Shown one piece after another: positions 1 to 9,900 of a DNA stretch of 64,000 nucleotides. The stretch comes from Hymenobacter lapidiphilus (lineage in GTDB: Bacteria; Bacteroidota; Bacteroidia; Cytophagales; Hymenobacteraceae), in contig NZ_JABKAU010000004.1 in the NCBI RefSeq assembly GCF_013377885.1, positions 62,001 through 126,000 on the forward strand, written 5' to 3'. How positions within the stretch are numbered: the stretch's first letter is position 1; every line of letters begins with the position of its first letter. A program made the position numbers and the translations under genes. The notes beneath the pieces are model-generated. The model was not told the DNA's origin. It saw only the letters and a list, made by a program, of their open reading frames with translations, and did no database searches.

Positions 1-309
1 GACATTGATGAGTACCTGTACGCCGTCGACCGGATGCTGGTGCACCTCGACCGCACGGGCAAGCTGGCTGGGTTGGCCGGACTGGTGGTCGGCCACTTCA
101 CCAACCCCCAGGACAACACCATCCCCTTCGGTCGCACGCCCAACGAAATCATCCAGCACTACGCCGCCCGCTATAATTTCCCGGTAGCCCATGGCTTCCC
201 CGTCGGCCACGAACCACGCAACCTGGCCCTGGTGGTAGGGCAGCCGGTGCGGCTGACGGTGGACGAGTCCGGGGCAAGTTTAATGAAAGGATTTATCAGC
301 ACGATGTAG
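1..309 (+). CDS. LD-carboxypeptidase (peptidase family S66), C-terminal part
   Basis: The window opens inside this gene; only the last 102 codons are present, read in frame from base 1 to the TAG at 307-309. Family S66 enzymes trim the terminal D-amino acid from tetrapeptide stems during murein recycling, or act on related amide bonds. The visible part has the C-terminal signature of the family: VAHGFPVGHEPRNLAL followed by VVGQPVRLTV, where the His of GHEPRN would be the catalytic histidine of the Ser-Glu-His triad. The Ser and Glu lie outside the window. The last codons and the stop fall inside an inverted repeat at 298-400. Family assignment is good; substrate is unknown. Confidence 0.8.
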   Translation, partial: DIDEYLYAVDRMLVHLDRTGKLAGLAGLVVGHFTNPQDNTIPFGRTPNEIIQHYAARYNFPVAHGFPVGHEPRNLALVVGQPVRLTVDESGASLMKGFISTM

Positions 310-400
310 GGGCGGGGCTTGTCCCCGCCCGCCGTTGAACGATTACCGTTGAAGCGGCGCGAACGGCGGGCGGGGACAAGCCCCGCCCCTACGTCGTGCT
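298..400. repeat. Long inverted repeat overlapping the ends of two convergent genes
   Basis: The core arms 306-336 and 362-392 are perfect 31-base inverted copies beginning GTAGGGGCGGGGC. They extend outward to 298 and 400 with one mismatch (AGCACGATGTAG against AGCACGACGTAG). The loop is 337-361. The TAG in each arm is the in-frame stop of the gene entering from that side, so the repeat encodes Ser-Thr-Met-stop of the LD-carboxypeptidase and Ser-Thr-Thr-stop of the MutS-like gene. A transcript from either side would form a very stable hairpin, so it could end transcription in both directions. A shorter relative of the arm is at 52240-52280. Confidence 0.9.
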
Positions 401-1681
401 TTTCAACAGCTCTGGCAGGCCTTCCTTGTCAAACAGAATCCGGCCGATTTTCAGCTGAGACCAGCCGGGCTGCAGGCGGTAGGAAAATACGGGCAGACCA
501 TCGTGCAGCGTGCATTCTATGCAAAAAGTGCGGCTGCCGGGCTGGGCAGGCAGCTGGCTTTCGAGCTGAAGGAGGTGGGTGGAAATCAGGAAGCAGGAGC
601 GCGGGAAGGCGGCCAACCCGGCCACGGTAGCCTGGGTGATGTCGAGGGCGTCGTCTACGTTGGTGCCCCGGAACAGCTCGTCGAACACCGCAAACACGCG
701 GCCCGGCCCCTGCGCGGCCTCCAGTACGGCTTTCAGGTTACGAATTTCGGCCAGGAAGTGGCTGTAGCCGCCGCTGAGGCTGTCGGTGAGGTTGATGGCC
801 ACCACAATAGACGAGTAGAACGGCAGCCGGGCCGCGGCGGCCGGCACGCCCAGGCCCGCGTGGGCCAGGTACACGCACAGCCCCAGCGCCTTGAGCAGCG
901 TAGACTTCCCCGACATATTCGGACCCGTCAGCAGCAGCACGTTGTCGTGGGGGTCCAGGGCCAGCGTGTTCTTCACCGGCCCGGTCAGCAGCGGGTGGTA
1001 GAAATCGGCCAAATGCAGGCCGGAAGGCTGGAACTCGGGAAAGGCAAAACCGTGCTGGTGCAGGCCCTTAGCCACCGACCAGCAGGCTTCCAGCCAGAAG
1101 AAGGCGGTCCAGAATTCGGCCAGCTCCTGCTCGTCCACCTCGTGCAACTGGCGGGCAAAATCCACCATCCGGCCCGCCGAAAACTGGTCCTCGGCAATGG
1201 CTTCGGCGGCCGAATTCAGGCTAAAACGCTCCAGAAACCGGGTAATGGTGCTGAGGCGGGCGCGGGCGAAAGGCGGGAAACCAGCCGGGTCGAGGCGGCG
1301 GAAATAGTGCTGCTCCAGCCGCTGCAGAAATTGAATGACCTGAACGTAGCGGGCCCGGGTGCGGTAGCGCGTTTCTTCCGACATCAGCAGCCGCGCCGCC
1401 AGCCGCATCCGGTTGGTTTCCAGCACGAGCTGCCGGCTCACCACCTCGTGCAAAAACCGTTGCACTTCGGCCAGCTGAATGCGCGAATAGTTGAACTCAC
1501 TGATAACGTCCCACTGCGCCAGCAGCGCCCGAAACACGGCCTGCTTCTGCATTACCAACTCCGGGCTGGCCGGCAATTCGCGCAGCAGTCCGCGCACCGC
1601 TGCTTCGGCTTCGCGGCAGTGCGTGAAGTTGAACAGTGGCAGAATATCGGCATCAAGCCGCAGGTCGTCGACAAGGAGCAT
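389..1681 (-). CDS. MutS-related ATPase without mismatch-recognition domains
   Basis: This 430-residue protein has the lever/clamp helical region and the ABC-type ATPase of the MutS family. It lacks the N-terminal mismatch-binding and connector domains of true MutS, which is encoded at 59893-62697. Visible motifs are Walker A GPNMSGKST (about residue 253), SLSGGYSHF (about 301), Walker B plus signature VFAVFDELFRGTN (about 329) and the H-loop STHL. There is no C-terminal Smr nuclease domain. Such short MutS-like proteins are common in Bacteroidota and their role is unclear; a part in mismatch repair should not be assumed. The ATG at 1681 gives a sensible N-terminus. The stop codon comes from the inverted repeat at 298-400. 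Confidence 0.85.
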   Translation of the reverse strand: MLLVDDLRLDADILPLFNFTHCREAEAAVRGLLRELPASPELVMQKQAVFRALLAQWDVISEFNYSRIQLAEVQRFLHEVVSRQLVLETNRMRLAARLLMSEETRYRTRARYVQVIQFLQRLEQHYFRRLDPAGFPPFARARLSTITRFLERFSLNSAAEAIAEDQFSAGRMVDFARQLHEVDEQELAEFWTAFFWLEACWSVAKGLHQHGFAFPEFQPSGLHLADFYHPLLTGPVKNTLALDPHDNVLLLTGPNMSGKSTLLKALGLCVYLAHAGLGVPAAAARLPFYSSIVVAINLTDSLSGGYSHFLAEIRNLKAVLEAAQGPGRVFAVFDELFRGTNVDDALDITQATVAGLAAFPRSCFLISTHLLQLESQLPAQPGSRTFCIECTLHDGLPVFSYRLQPGWSQLKIGRILFDKEGLPELLKSTT

Positions 1682-1788
1682 CTTTGAGCTGTTGGCTTAC
1701 AACTGATAGCCTTCAGCCTTTAGTATGGCTCCGGGCACATTTGATGCGCAGCCGGACATTGCGGCACAGCGTCCAGAGAGCCGAGCGG

Positions 1789-2541
1789 CTACTTGATCGA
1801 AAACGTTACCGGCACCTCACACGCGGCGGCAACCGGTCTGCCGTTGGTGTAAGCCGGAATCCAGTTGCTGGGCAGCAGCTTCACCACGCGCAAAGCCTCC
1901 TCATCGCACCCCGAACCAATGCCATGTACCACCAGGAAATTGCTGGCGGCGCCCGTACTGTCGATTACGAAGGCCACCCGAACCTGCCCCATTACGTTGT
2001 TGCGCAACGCCACGGCCGGATACCGGGTGGTCATGCCGATTTTCGCCGACAGGGCATCCGAACCCAGGGCATACTGCGGGTCGGTAGTGAGGGCGCCGGC
2101 GCCGGGCATGGGCCGACACACCAGTTGGGAAGGCCGCTGAGCGGGCAGCGAAAACAGGGTTTGTCCGGTGCCGTGGTCGAATTTCAGCTGCAGCGCATCC
2201 TTCTCCGAGAAATACTCCCACACGCCCCGTTTCTGGTCGCGAGCGTACTGCCCCCTAGCCTGCAGCACTTTGCCGCGTTCATAATAGGTAGTCCAAACGC
2301 TATCCTTCTGGCCCGCGGCATAAAAGCCGGTGGTTACGAGTGTAGTGCCTTTTTTGCCTGCATACTGCCAGTAGGCTCCCTGTTTTGTTTCGGGGGCCGC
2401 TTGCAGTACCATGTATTCCTCCCGGCCCAAGCCGAACGCCTGGGGCACAACCACCTTTTGAGTGGCCTGTGCTTGGCTGCTGAACGCAGTAGTCAGCGAG
2501 GAAAAAAACAGTAGCAATCGAGTTGAAGCAGGAAGTATCAT
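1789..2541 (-). CDS. Secreted protein with MORN-like repeats and TonB C-terminal domain
   Basis: This 250-residue protein starts with a signal peptide (hydrophobic stretch ending SSQAQA, about residue 26). Residues about 55-125 hold repeats of the Y-x-x-G type (GAYWQYAGKKG, TGFYAAGQKDS, GQYARDQKRGVWEYF), resembling MORN_2/YwqK antitoxin-like repeats. The end is a TonB C-terminal domain (RYPAVALRNNVMGQVRVAFVI, then LLPSNWIPAYTNGRPV). With no N-terminal membrane anchor or Pro-rich span, it is probably not a classical energy transducer; exported TonB-C proteins of this kind are frequent in the Bacteroidota. It is transcribed toward the MutS-like gene, 107 bases away, and may share its transcript. 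Function unknown. Confidence 0.75.
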   Translation of the reverse strand: MILPASTRLLLFFSSLTTAFSSQAQATQKVVVPQAFGLGREEYMVLQAAPETKQGAYWQYAGKKGTTLVTTGFYAAGQKDSVWTTYYERGKVLQARGQYARDQKRGVWEYFSEKDALQLKFDHGTGQTLFSLPAQRPSQLVCRPMPGAGALTTDPQYALGSDALSAKIGMTTRYPAVALRNNVMGQVRVAFVIDSTGAASNFLVVHGIGSGCDEEALRVVKLLPSNWIPAYTNGRPVAAACEVPVTFSIK

Positions 2542-2672
2542 GGCTTAACGAGGGCCTGACAGGCTATACAGAATGATGAAATTGCGTGCTAAAAGTAAGC
2601 CCAAATGGCTGCGGTAGTCTTTGCCAGGCCATCATCAGCACCCCAGAAAACAGCCTGGCAGCTCGCTGTAAC

Positions 2673-3680
2673 CTACTCCCCGTAAATCACCGTCAGCACC
2701 GTCTGGCCCACAGCCTTCAGCGTGCGCCGGTCGATGACGCTCATGTTGTCTTTGGTAGTGTGGTGGTAGGGCCGGAACTCGCCGCTGGGCAGGAAGTCAA
2801 TGACATCAATGGTGCGCACGCCGGCCTGGTTGGTGTACACGTGGTCGTCGCTGACCTGGGGCACATCGGCATACAGGAAGAAGTCGGAGAAGCCCAGCTG
2901 CGAGCCCGTGTTCCAGACCTTCTCCACCACATCGGGGGCTTTCTGGCGCGACAGTTCTTCGCGGCCGAACTTGGCTCCCTGAGCGCCTACCATATCGAGC
3001 AGAATACCAAAGTTGGGCTTGTAGTTGGCTGGCACCACGTTTTTAGCCCAATACTGCGAGCCCAGGCACCAGGTATCCTGGCCTTCCAGCAGGTTCTTTT
3101 TGTCGGATTGGGTTACGCCGTCGTAGCCATAATCTTCCGAGTCGAAGAGAATGAAATCGACCCCTACGCCCGGGGCCAGGCTGTCGGGCTGGGCGGCCAG
3201 CACGCGGGCCAGCTCCAGCGCTACGGCCACGCCGCTGGCACCGTCGGAGGCGCCGTCGAGCGGGGCGTTCTTATTCTCGGTATCCTTATCGGCGAAGGGG
3301 CGGGTATCCCAGTGGGAAAACACGGCCACCCGGCGCGGGGCACTGGGGTTGAAGCGGGCGATGATGTTGCGTGACTTAAGGATGTTGCCATCGAAGGCTT
3401 TGGCCTCAAAGGGCTGCTCCTGCACCGTCAGGCCGTACTTCTTGAACTGCCCAATGATCCAGTCGCCGGTTTTCACGTGGGCCGCCGTGTTGGGCACCCG
3501 CGGCCCGAAAGCCACCTGCCTGGCGGTGTAGGCATAGGCCGAATCGGCGTTGAAAGCGGGTGTTTTAGGCAGTGCGGCCTCGGCTACAGCCGTGGTGTCG
3601 GCAGTGTCTTTTTGGCCGGGGCAGCCAGTGAGCAGCAGCAGGCCCGCCAGCGCGGCCGGGGCAAGTCGGAAGATATTCAT
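2673..3680 (-). CDS. M28-family lipoprotein peptidase, glutaminyl-cyclase-like
   Basis: I chose the ATG at 3680 because it gives a lipoprotein signal (MNIFRLAP... with lipobox LLTGC, Cys20); the frame is open to 3779 but the extra residues do not look like a leader. The mature part has the M28 zinc-site pattern: FSHWDTRPF (His, Asp), DGASDGASG (bridging Asp), DFILFDSED (Glu/Asp), GILLDMVGA and YHHTTKDNM (His). The SHWDTR/DSED/VSDDH arrangement matches the bacterial glutaminyl-peptide cyclotransferase-like branch of M28. The predicted location is the periplasm or outer membrane. It may cyclise N-terminal glutamine or act as an aminopeptidase; sequence alone does not decide. It lies downstream of cysS on the same strand, separated by the repeat at 3781-3877. 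Confidence 0.85.
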   Translation of the reverse strand: MNIFRLAPAALAGLLLLTGCPGQKDTADTTAVAEAALPKTPAFNADSAYAYTARQVAFGPRVPNTAAHVKTGDWIIGQFKKYGLTVQEQPFEAKAFDGNILKSRNIIARFNPSAPRRVAVFSHWDTRPFADKDTENKNAPLDGASDGASGVAVALELARVLAAQPDSLAPGVGVDFILFDSEDYGYDGVTQSDKKNLLEGQDTWCLGSQYWAKNVVPANYKPNFGILLDMVGAQGAKFGREELSRQKAPDVVEKVWNTGSQLGFSDFFLYADVPQVSDDHVYTNQAGVRTIDVIDFLPSGEFRPYHHTTKDNMSVIDRRTLKAVGQTVLTVIYGE

Positions 3681-3780
3681 GGGGCAGATAAGGTGCGTTG
3701 AGTAACGGGCGGAGAGTGCGCTGAGGGCGGACGGAACACCTAGGTAAGCAGAGAAATCAATTGCGTCGGCTAAGCACAAG

Positions 3781-3877
3781 GTAGAAACGCAATATTTTGC
3801 GTCTCATTGTTGCTAACGCTGTTCATATGAACCGTCCAACATCAGCAACGATAAGACGCAAAATATTGCGTTTCTAC
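3781..3877. repeat. Long inverted repeat between cysS and the M28 peptidase gene
   Basis: The arms begin GTAGAAACGCAATATTTTGC and run about 37 bases with a few mismatches (GTCTCATTGTTGCTAACG against GTCTTATCGTTGCTGATG), separated by a short loop around 3819-3838. It starts 8 bases past the cysS stop and would fold in the cysS transcript. The arm differs from the other repeat families in the window, apart from the leading GTAG it shares with the repeat at 298-400. Confidence 0.85.
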
Positions 3878-3884
3878 ACCGTTC

Positions 3885-5402
3885 TTATTCCTCGCTGTAG
3901 GCCCAATCGACGCCGGTTTTGGAGTCTTTCACCACGATACCCTGCTGCTTGAGCGCGGCCCGGATTTCGTCGACTTTGCCGTAGTCTTTGGCGGCTTTGG
4001 CTTCCTGGTAGAAGTGCAGCGTGAGGCCCAGCAGGTCTTCGGCGCGGGCGCGGGGCTCGTCGCGCAGGCCCAGCACGTCCTGCACCAGCGTGCGGTAGGT
4101 GGCGGTAGCTTCGGCCAGCGCTTCGGGGCTTACCTGCGCCAGGGTATCGGGTTTGGCGGCGTAGCCGTTGAGCTTGCGCAGCAGGTTGAAGAGGCTGGCC
4201 AAAGTACGGGCCGTGTTCAGGTCGTCGTTGAGGCCCACAAAGCAGTCGTCGGCCAGCTTGCGCAGCTCGGCATCGGCGGCGCTGGTGTCAACGGCGACTC
4301 CGGTGCCTTCGGGCAGCTGCAGCTTGGGCAGCAGGCGCAGGCCGTTCATTATTTTGCGGTAGCCCTTGCCGGCGCCCTGCATGCCTTCGTCGGTAATATC
4401 AACGGGGCTGCGGTAATGGGCCTGAAGCAGGAAAAACCGGGTGGTCATGGGCGAGTAGGCCTGGGCCAGCACCTCGTTTTCGCCGCTGAAAAGCTGGCTA
4501 ACGGTGATGAAGTTGCCCGCCGACTTGCTCATCTTCTGGCCGTTCACGGTAATCATGTTGTTGTGCATCCACACCCGGGCCTCGTTGGTCGGATGCTCGC
4601 AGGCCTGGCTCTGGGCAATTTCGCATTCATGGTGCGGAAACATCAGGTCCAGTCCGCCGCCGTGAATGTCGAACTCGGCCCCGAGGTACTTGCGGCTCAT
4701 GGCCGAGCACTCCAGGTGCCAGCCGGGGAATCCTTCGCCGGGAGCTTCGCCGAAAGGCGAGGGCCAGCGCATGAGGTGGCGCTCATCGGCCCGCTTCCAG
4801 AGGGCAAAATCTAGCGGACTCCGCTTCTCGTCCTGGCCCGTCAGGTTGTCGCGCGAGCCGGCCAGCAGCTCCTCCACCACCCGGTTCGAGAGCTTGCCGT
4901 ACGCGCGGCCGGCGGCGTTGTAGGCCGGCACATCGAAATACACCGAGCCGTTGGATTCGTAGGCGAAACCGTTGGCCATAATCTGCTGCACCATCTCAAT
5001 CTGCTCGATGATGTGGCCGCTGGCGCGGGGCGTAATATCGGGCGGCAGGCAGCCCAGGGCCACCATATGGTCCTGGTAGAGGTTGGTGTAGCCCTCGGCC
5101 ACTTCCATCGGCTCCACCTGCCGGGCGCGGGCAATCCGGCCGATTTTGTCCTCGCCCTCGTCGGCGTCGTCTACCAGGTGGCCCACATCGGTGATGTTGC
5201 GCACGTAGCGCACCTTGTACTCCAGGTAGCGCAGGTAGCGCGTGAGCACATCGAACACCACCGGGCCGCGGGCATTGCCCACATGGGCCTCGCTGTACAC
5301 CGTCGGGCCGCAGAGGTACACGCCCACAAAAGGGGCGTTCAGGGGCTCAAACGGGGCTTTCTGGCGGGTAAGGGTATTATAGAGCGAGAGAGGCTGGGAC
5401 AT
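3885..5402 (-). CDS. cysS: Cysteine--tRNA ligase
   Basis: This 505-residue class I aminoacyl-tRNA synthetase charges tRNA-Cys. The N-terminus is canonical ([14 protein letters not shown]), with the zinc ligand in [12 protein letters not shown] (Cys31) and the HIGH-type motif HVGNAR at residues 40-45. WHLECSAM (about 229-236) and [11 protein letters not shown] (about 255-265) supply the other zinc ligands, and KMSKS is at 290-294. The C-terminal DALR-like and anticodon-binding helices are complete. Length is slightly above the usual 460-500. A -7 box candidate reading TACTTTTG lies at 5507-5514, about 105 bases upstream. The leader also contains a tract of AGCTATTAGCT-type intergenic repeats at about 5411-5446. 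Confidence 0.97.
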   Translation of the reverse strand: MSQPLSLYNTLTRQKAPFEPLNAPFVGVYLCGPTVYSEAHVGNARGPVVFDVLTRYLRYLEYKVRYVRNITDVGHLVDDADEGEDKIGRIARARQVEPMEVAEGYTNLYQDHMVALGCLPPDITPRASGHIIEQIEMVQQIMANGFAYESNGSVYFDVPAYNAAGRAYGKLSNRVVEELLAGSRDNLTGQDEKRSPLDFALWKRADERHLMRWPSPFGEAPGEGFPGWHLECSAMSRKYLGAEFDIHGGGLDLMFPHHECEIAQSQACEHPTNEARVWMHNNMITVNGQKMSKSAGNFITVSQLFSGENEVLAQAYSPMTTRFFLLQAHYRSPVDITDEGMQGAGKGYRKIMNGLRLLPKLQLPEGTGVAVDTSAADAELRKLADDCFVGLNDDLNTARTLASLFNLLRKLNGYAAKPDTLAQVSPEALAEATATYRTLVQDVLGLRDEPRARAEDLLGLTLHFYQEAKAAKDYGKVDEIRAALKQQGIVVKDSKTGVDWAYSEE

Positions 5403-5721
5403 ATTCTGAGCTATTAGCTATTAGCTTTCAGCTGATAGCTTTCGTTTTGATTGACAGGCAATTTCGCACGCTGGCAAGCGGTACCTGTGCATGGGTGGGT
5501 GCAGTGCAAAAGTAACGGCAGTTTCCCAGAGTGCAGGAAGACGAGAATATGCAGGACAACAGGCCCGAATTATGATGAACAAAGTATAAAGCCCGACTCA
5601 AACGGCACAAAACTTCGTCCAGCCAGTCTATAAAGTTCAATCATCAGTTTATAAAAACGAGTAGCCAGTATAAAAACAATGCCCATACGGTGCACGGATA
5701 GCCCCTTCTGCTTGGCTGCCA
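5403..5721. other. Intergenic region upstream of cysS
   Basis: No credible gene is visible in these 319 bases. They hold tandem AGCTATTAGCT/TTTCAGCTGATAGC-type repeat units (about 5411-5446), the cysS promoter candidate at 5507-5514, and an AT-richer stretch (5640-5680) between cysS and the end of the next gene. Confidence 0.6.
5507..5514 (-). promoter_or_regulatory. Candidate -7 box for cysS
   Basis: The minus strand reads TACTTTTG, a full match to the Bacteroidota primary-sigma -7 consensus TAnnTTTG. No clear TTG -33 box is seen at the expected distance. Confidence 0.5.
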
Positions 5722-6852
5722 CTACTGCTTCGGTTTCAGCTGGTAGGTGGCCGTCGTCGGGTAGTGGTCGGAGTACGGAATTTCGTAATTCACCCAGAAG
5801 TCGCGCACTTGCCAGCGCGGGCCGGCAAACTGGTTGTCGATGCGCAGAAAAGGAATCCGGCCGTTGTACGTGCTGCCCACGCCGTTGCCCACGCTGGTCC
5901 AGGCGTTCTGAAAGCCATCGGCCAGCTTATCGTAGCTGTAGCTGTAGGGCACGTCGTTGAGGTCGGCACAGAGCAGTATCGGGTACGGGCACTTGGCAAA
6001 GCGGTTGACCAACGTATCAATCTGCGCGTGCCGCAGCACGGCCCCGCGCTTGAAGCGCCGCAGCAGCCCCAGTCCCTTCTTTTTCAGGCCCGATTTACTG
6101 GAGTAGCTGTCTACAATATCCTTTTCATCCATGCTCATGCTCTGCAGATGAAAGCTGTACACGCGGATGGTATCCTGGCTGGGCAGGCGCAAATCGGCCC
6201 ACATGCCGTGGTTCTGGGTGAGCTTGCCGAACTGAATGGTGCCTTTATTGACAATGGGATGGCGCGAGAAGATGGCCATGCCGAACTCGGCCCCGGCGCT
6301 GTTAGTCAGCGTTTTCGACAGGAACGACTCGCGCCCCGCCTGCCGGCCGATTTTGTCCATAGCGCGGAACACGTTGCCGTCGGCCGATTTGGTGCCGGCG
6401 GGCTCGTTGTAGAACTCCTGCAAACACAGCACATCGGCCTTGCTTTCGGCCAGCCAGCGTACCATCTCTTTGGATGACTGCAGCCCGTCGTTGCGCAGCT
6501 GCGGATACACATTGAAGATGCGCACGTTGGCCGACAGCACCTGCACTACCGGCCCGGCCGTAGCCGGCTCGGCGGCCGTGGTCAGGCGCAGCGGGTGCAG
6601 GGCCAGCCCGCGCTGGAAGTGGGGCCAGGTAAGCACGGCCAGTGCCAGCGGCAGCAGCGCTACCGGCCAGCGTCGCAGCAGCCAGTAGCCGGCCGCCAGC
6701 AGGTTGAGGCCTAGGGCCACGGGCAGCGTGAGGGCCCCGAAAATGGCTGGCCAGAAAGTGTACGCGGGTATCTGCTCGCAGGCAATGCCCACCAGCACCC
6801 ATCCCATCACCAGCAAAGTGCACTTGAAAGCAAACGAACGACGCACGGGCAA
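5722..6852 (-). CDS. Membrane-anchored endonuclease/exonuclease/phosphatase family protein
   Basis: This 376-residue protein has three N-terminal hydrophobic segments (about residues 10-30, 35-55 and 60-80). They are followed by an EEP (DNase I-like) fold domain facing the periplasm. Catalytic signatures are present: VLSANVRIFN (Asn), VLCLQEFYN (Glu), MAIFSRHPIVNKG, LLCADLNDVPYSYSYD (Asp-x-Asn) and the terminal SDHYPTTATY (Ser-Asp-His). The family includes nucleases and lipid or sugar phosphatases, so the substrate cannot be stated. This membrane-anchored form with a YSYSYDKLADGFQ segment is common in Bacteroidota. It is divergently transcribed from the T9SS protein gene at 6997. Confidence 0.85.
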   Translation of the reverse strand: MPVRRSFAFKCTLLVMGWVLVGIACEQIPAYTFWPAIFGALTLPVALGLNLLAAGYWLLRRWPVALLPLALAVLTWPHFQRGLALHPLRLTTAAEPATAGPVVQVLSANVRIFNVYPQLRNDGLQSSKEMVRWLAESKADVLCLQEFYNEPAGTKSADGNVFRAMDKIGRQAGRESFLSKTLTNSAGAEFGMAIFSRHPIVNKGTIQFGKLTQNHGMWADLRLPSQDTIRVYSFHLQSMSMDEKDIVDSYSSKSGLKKKGLGLLRRFKRGAVLRHAQIDTLVNRFAKCPYPILLCADLNDVPYSYSYDKLADGFQNAWTSVGNGVGSTYNGRIPFLRIDNQFAGPRWQVRDFWVNYEIPYSDHYPTTATYQLKPKQ

Positions 6853-6965
6853 CTCTTATTCTACCAACCGGAAGCGGATGAGTAAAGGTAGCGCTTCCGA
6901 TCCGGCCCCGCATTGCCGGCTCCATCTGGCTACTCGGCAATCCGGGTTTTACGCGGTCAGTTATG

Positions 6966-6973
6966 TATCTTTC
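6966..6973 (+). promoter_or_regulatory. Candidate -7 box for the T9SS type B protein gene
   Basis: TATCTTTC, one base off TAnnTTTG, 23 bases upstream of the ATG at 6997. Confidence 0.4.
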
Positions 6974-6996
6974 CCGGGCATTCTATCCTTCTTTAT

Positions 6997-9900
6997 ATGA
7001 GTAGACTACTACCGCTCTGGCTGTGCTTGCTATTGCCTTTATCGTTGACTGCCGCCCCGCGCCCCACAGCTGCCCCGGGCCCCGAAAAAACGCTGGAATT
7101 CGTAGAGAATAAGGGCCAGTGGCCCAAGACGGTGCGCTACCAGGCCGAGCTGCCCGGTGGGCGGCTCTACCTCACGCCCACCGGCTTCACCTACTCGTTT
7201 CTGAGCGCGGCCACCTTCGCCCAGATAAACCATCGTCATGGCGACGACAACGCGCCGCCCCGCTCGGCGGCACCAGCCCCTACCGAGGCGCGCGGCCACG
7301 CCTACACGGTGTCGTTTGAGGGAGGCAACGCCCGGGCCGCGCTGCTGCCCGAGCAGGCCACCAGCGGTACGCGCAACTACTTTCTGGGCAGCAACCCGCG
7401 CGAGTGGGCCAGCGGCGTGGCCGGTTACCGGCAGGTGCGCTACCAGGCCGTATACCCCGGTATTGATGTGCGGGTGTACGAAAACGCCGGCCAAAACCTA
7501 GAATACGACTTCGAGCTGGCCCCCGGCGCGAAGCCCGACAATATCCGCCTGCGCTATGCCGGCCCCAACGCCGTGCGCCTCTCGGCTGAGGGCCAGCTGC
7601 TGATTGAAACCAGTGTGGGCACGGTAATCGAGCAGGCTCCGCTGGCCTGGCAGACCACGGCCACCGGCCGGCGGCTGCCAGTGAGCTGCCGCTTCGAGCT
7701 GCAGGGCAGCACGGTGCGGTTTCGCCTGGGTGCCTACGATGCCAAGCTACCGCTGATTATCGACCCAACCGTGCTGTTTTCGTCGTTTACCGGCTCGCTG
7801 GCTGATAACTGGGGCTTTACGGCCACCCACGATGCGCAGGGCAACATGTACTCGGGCGGGGTAGCGTTCGGGCCGGGCTACCCAACTTCGCCGGGCGCGT
7901 TCCAGACCAGCTTTGCCGGCATGGCCGACGTGGCCATCATCAAGTACAAAGTAACCGCCAGTGGCGCGGCGGCCCGCCTTTATGCCACGTACCTCGGCGG
8001 TAGCCGCACCGATGCACCCCACAGCCTGATAGTAAACGGCCTGGGCGAGCTGGTACTACTGGGCAGCACCAGCTCGGGCAACTTCCCGGTTGGCAGCGCA
8101 GCAGCACAGCGCACCTTCCGGGGCGGGCAGCCGGTAAACCCGTTTGGCGGCGCAATACTCGACCAGATGGGCTACCCCGAGGGCTCCGACCTGTTCGTAG
8201 CTACCCTCAGTGCCGATGGCAGCAAGCTGGTAGCCGCCACCTACCTGGGCGGCTCGGCCAACGACGGCCTCAACCTGAGCCTGGCCAACAACTACGGCGA
8301 CCAGTTTCGGGGCGACGTGCTGACCGACGGTGCAAACAACGTGTACATCGCCTCTACCACCAACAGTACCGATTTCCCGATGGCCGGAGCCCTGCAGAGA
8401 AATCTGCGCGGCGCCACCGATGCAGTTGTCTGCCAGCTGCCCCGCCTGCTCGACCGCCTGAACTGGAGCACTTACCTGGGCGGCACCGGCACCGACGCGG
8501 CTTTCTCGCTCCAGCTTTCGACCGGGCGCACGCTCTACGTGGGCGGCGCTACCACCGGCACGGGCTTCCCCACGGTGGCCGGCAGCCTGCACCCACAGTC
8601 GGCGGGCGGGCGCGAGGGCTTTGTGGTAGGCTTGGCCGCCGATGCCGGCACCCCGCGCTACGGCACCTACCTGGGCACCTCGGCCGACGATCTGGCCTTT
8701 TTCGTGCAGCTCGATAACAGCGGCGACGTGTATGTATTGGGCCAGACCAACTCGAATGCCTACCCCAAAACGGCCGACCTCTACGGGACGCCCGGCGCCC
8801 GGCAGTTCATTCATAAGCTCGATGCCACGCTCAGCACCACCATGTTCAGCACCACGTTCGGCTCGGCCCAGTCAGAGCACGAATTTTCGCCCACGGCCTT
8901 TCTGGTTGATGATTGCGAGCGGGTGTACGTGAGCGGCTGGGGCGGCGCCACCAACCGGGGCTATAGCACGGGCACCACCCGCAACCTGCCCATTACCCCC
9001 GATGCCGTGCAGAAAACCACCGACGGCAACGACTTCTACCTGGCCGAGTTTGCGGCCGGCCTCACCGGGCTCGAATACGCCACATTTTATGGCGAGCAGG
9101 GCGGTCGGGGCGAACACGTGGACGGGGGCACCTCCCGCTTCAGCAAAAAAGGCGTGGTGTATCAGGCCGTGTGCGGCGGCTGCGGCGGCACCCAGGGTTT
9201 CCCGCGGCCGCCGGGTGCCAGCTTCTACGACACCCGCAACGGTAGTACCAACTGCAACAACGCCGCCTTTGCTATCAACTTCGACATCATCACCGCCGAC
9301 CCCGGTGCCACCCGCTACGCCTGCGCCACCGATGGCCCGGTACTACTGGGCGGGCAGCCGGCCGGCGGCACCTGGAGTGGCCCCGGCGTGGTGCGCCGCC
9401 CCGATGGGCGCTACGAGTTCCGGCCTACGCCTGAGCTGGTGGGTCGTAATGTGCTCCAGTACACGGTAAAAGCCACCGGCGTGTGCGTGAGCACCCGCCC
9501 AATGGCCCTGATTGTGGCCAAAACCCAGCCAGTAACCATCGCCCCGCTGGCCTCCCTGTGCGCCAACGCCAGCCCGATAACGCTGCAGGCCACGCCCACC
9601 GGCGGTACCTGGAGTGGCCCGCGGGGCCTGAGCGGCAATACCTTCGATCCGCGCCTGTCGGGGCCGGGTACGTTCACGCTCACCTATTCGATAAGCGACA
9701 CACTGGCCTGCGGCACGGCCAGCACCACCGTTACCATAAACGCCCCGCCCACACCCCAGGCTGGCCCCAACCTGACGCTGTGCGCCTACGAAACCGCGCC
9801 CATTCAACTGACCGGTGCCACCCCTGCCGGCGGCACCTGGAGCGGCCCCGGCGTAACGCCGGCCGGCCTGTTCACCCCACCCGATACCCGCCTGCTGGGC

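Noticed and set aside
503..1687. 394-codon plus-strand frame over the MutS-like gene
   Set aside because: The minus strand encodes Walker A and B motifs; the plus frame is rich in Gln/His/Arg without pattern.
5428..5640. Short minus-strand frame upstream of cysS
   Set aside because: It overlaps the cysS promoter candidate and repeat units, and no homology or signal is recognised.
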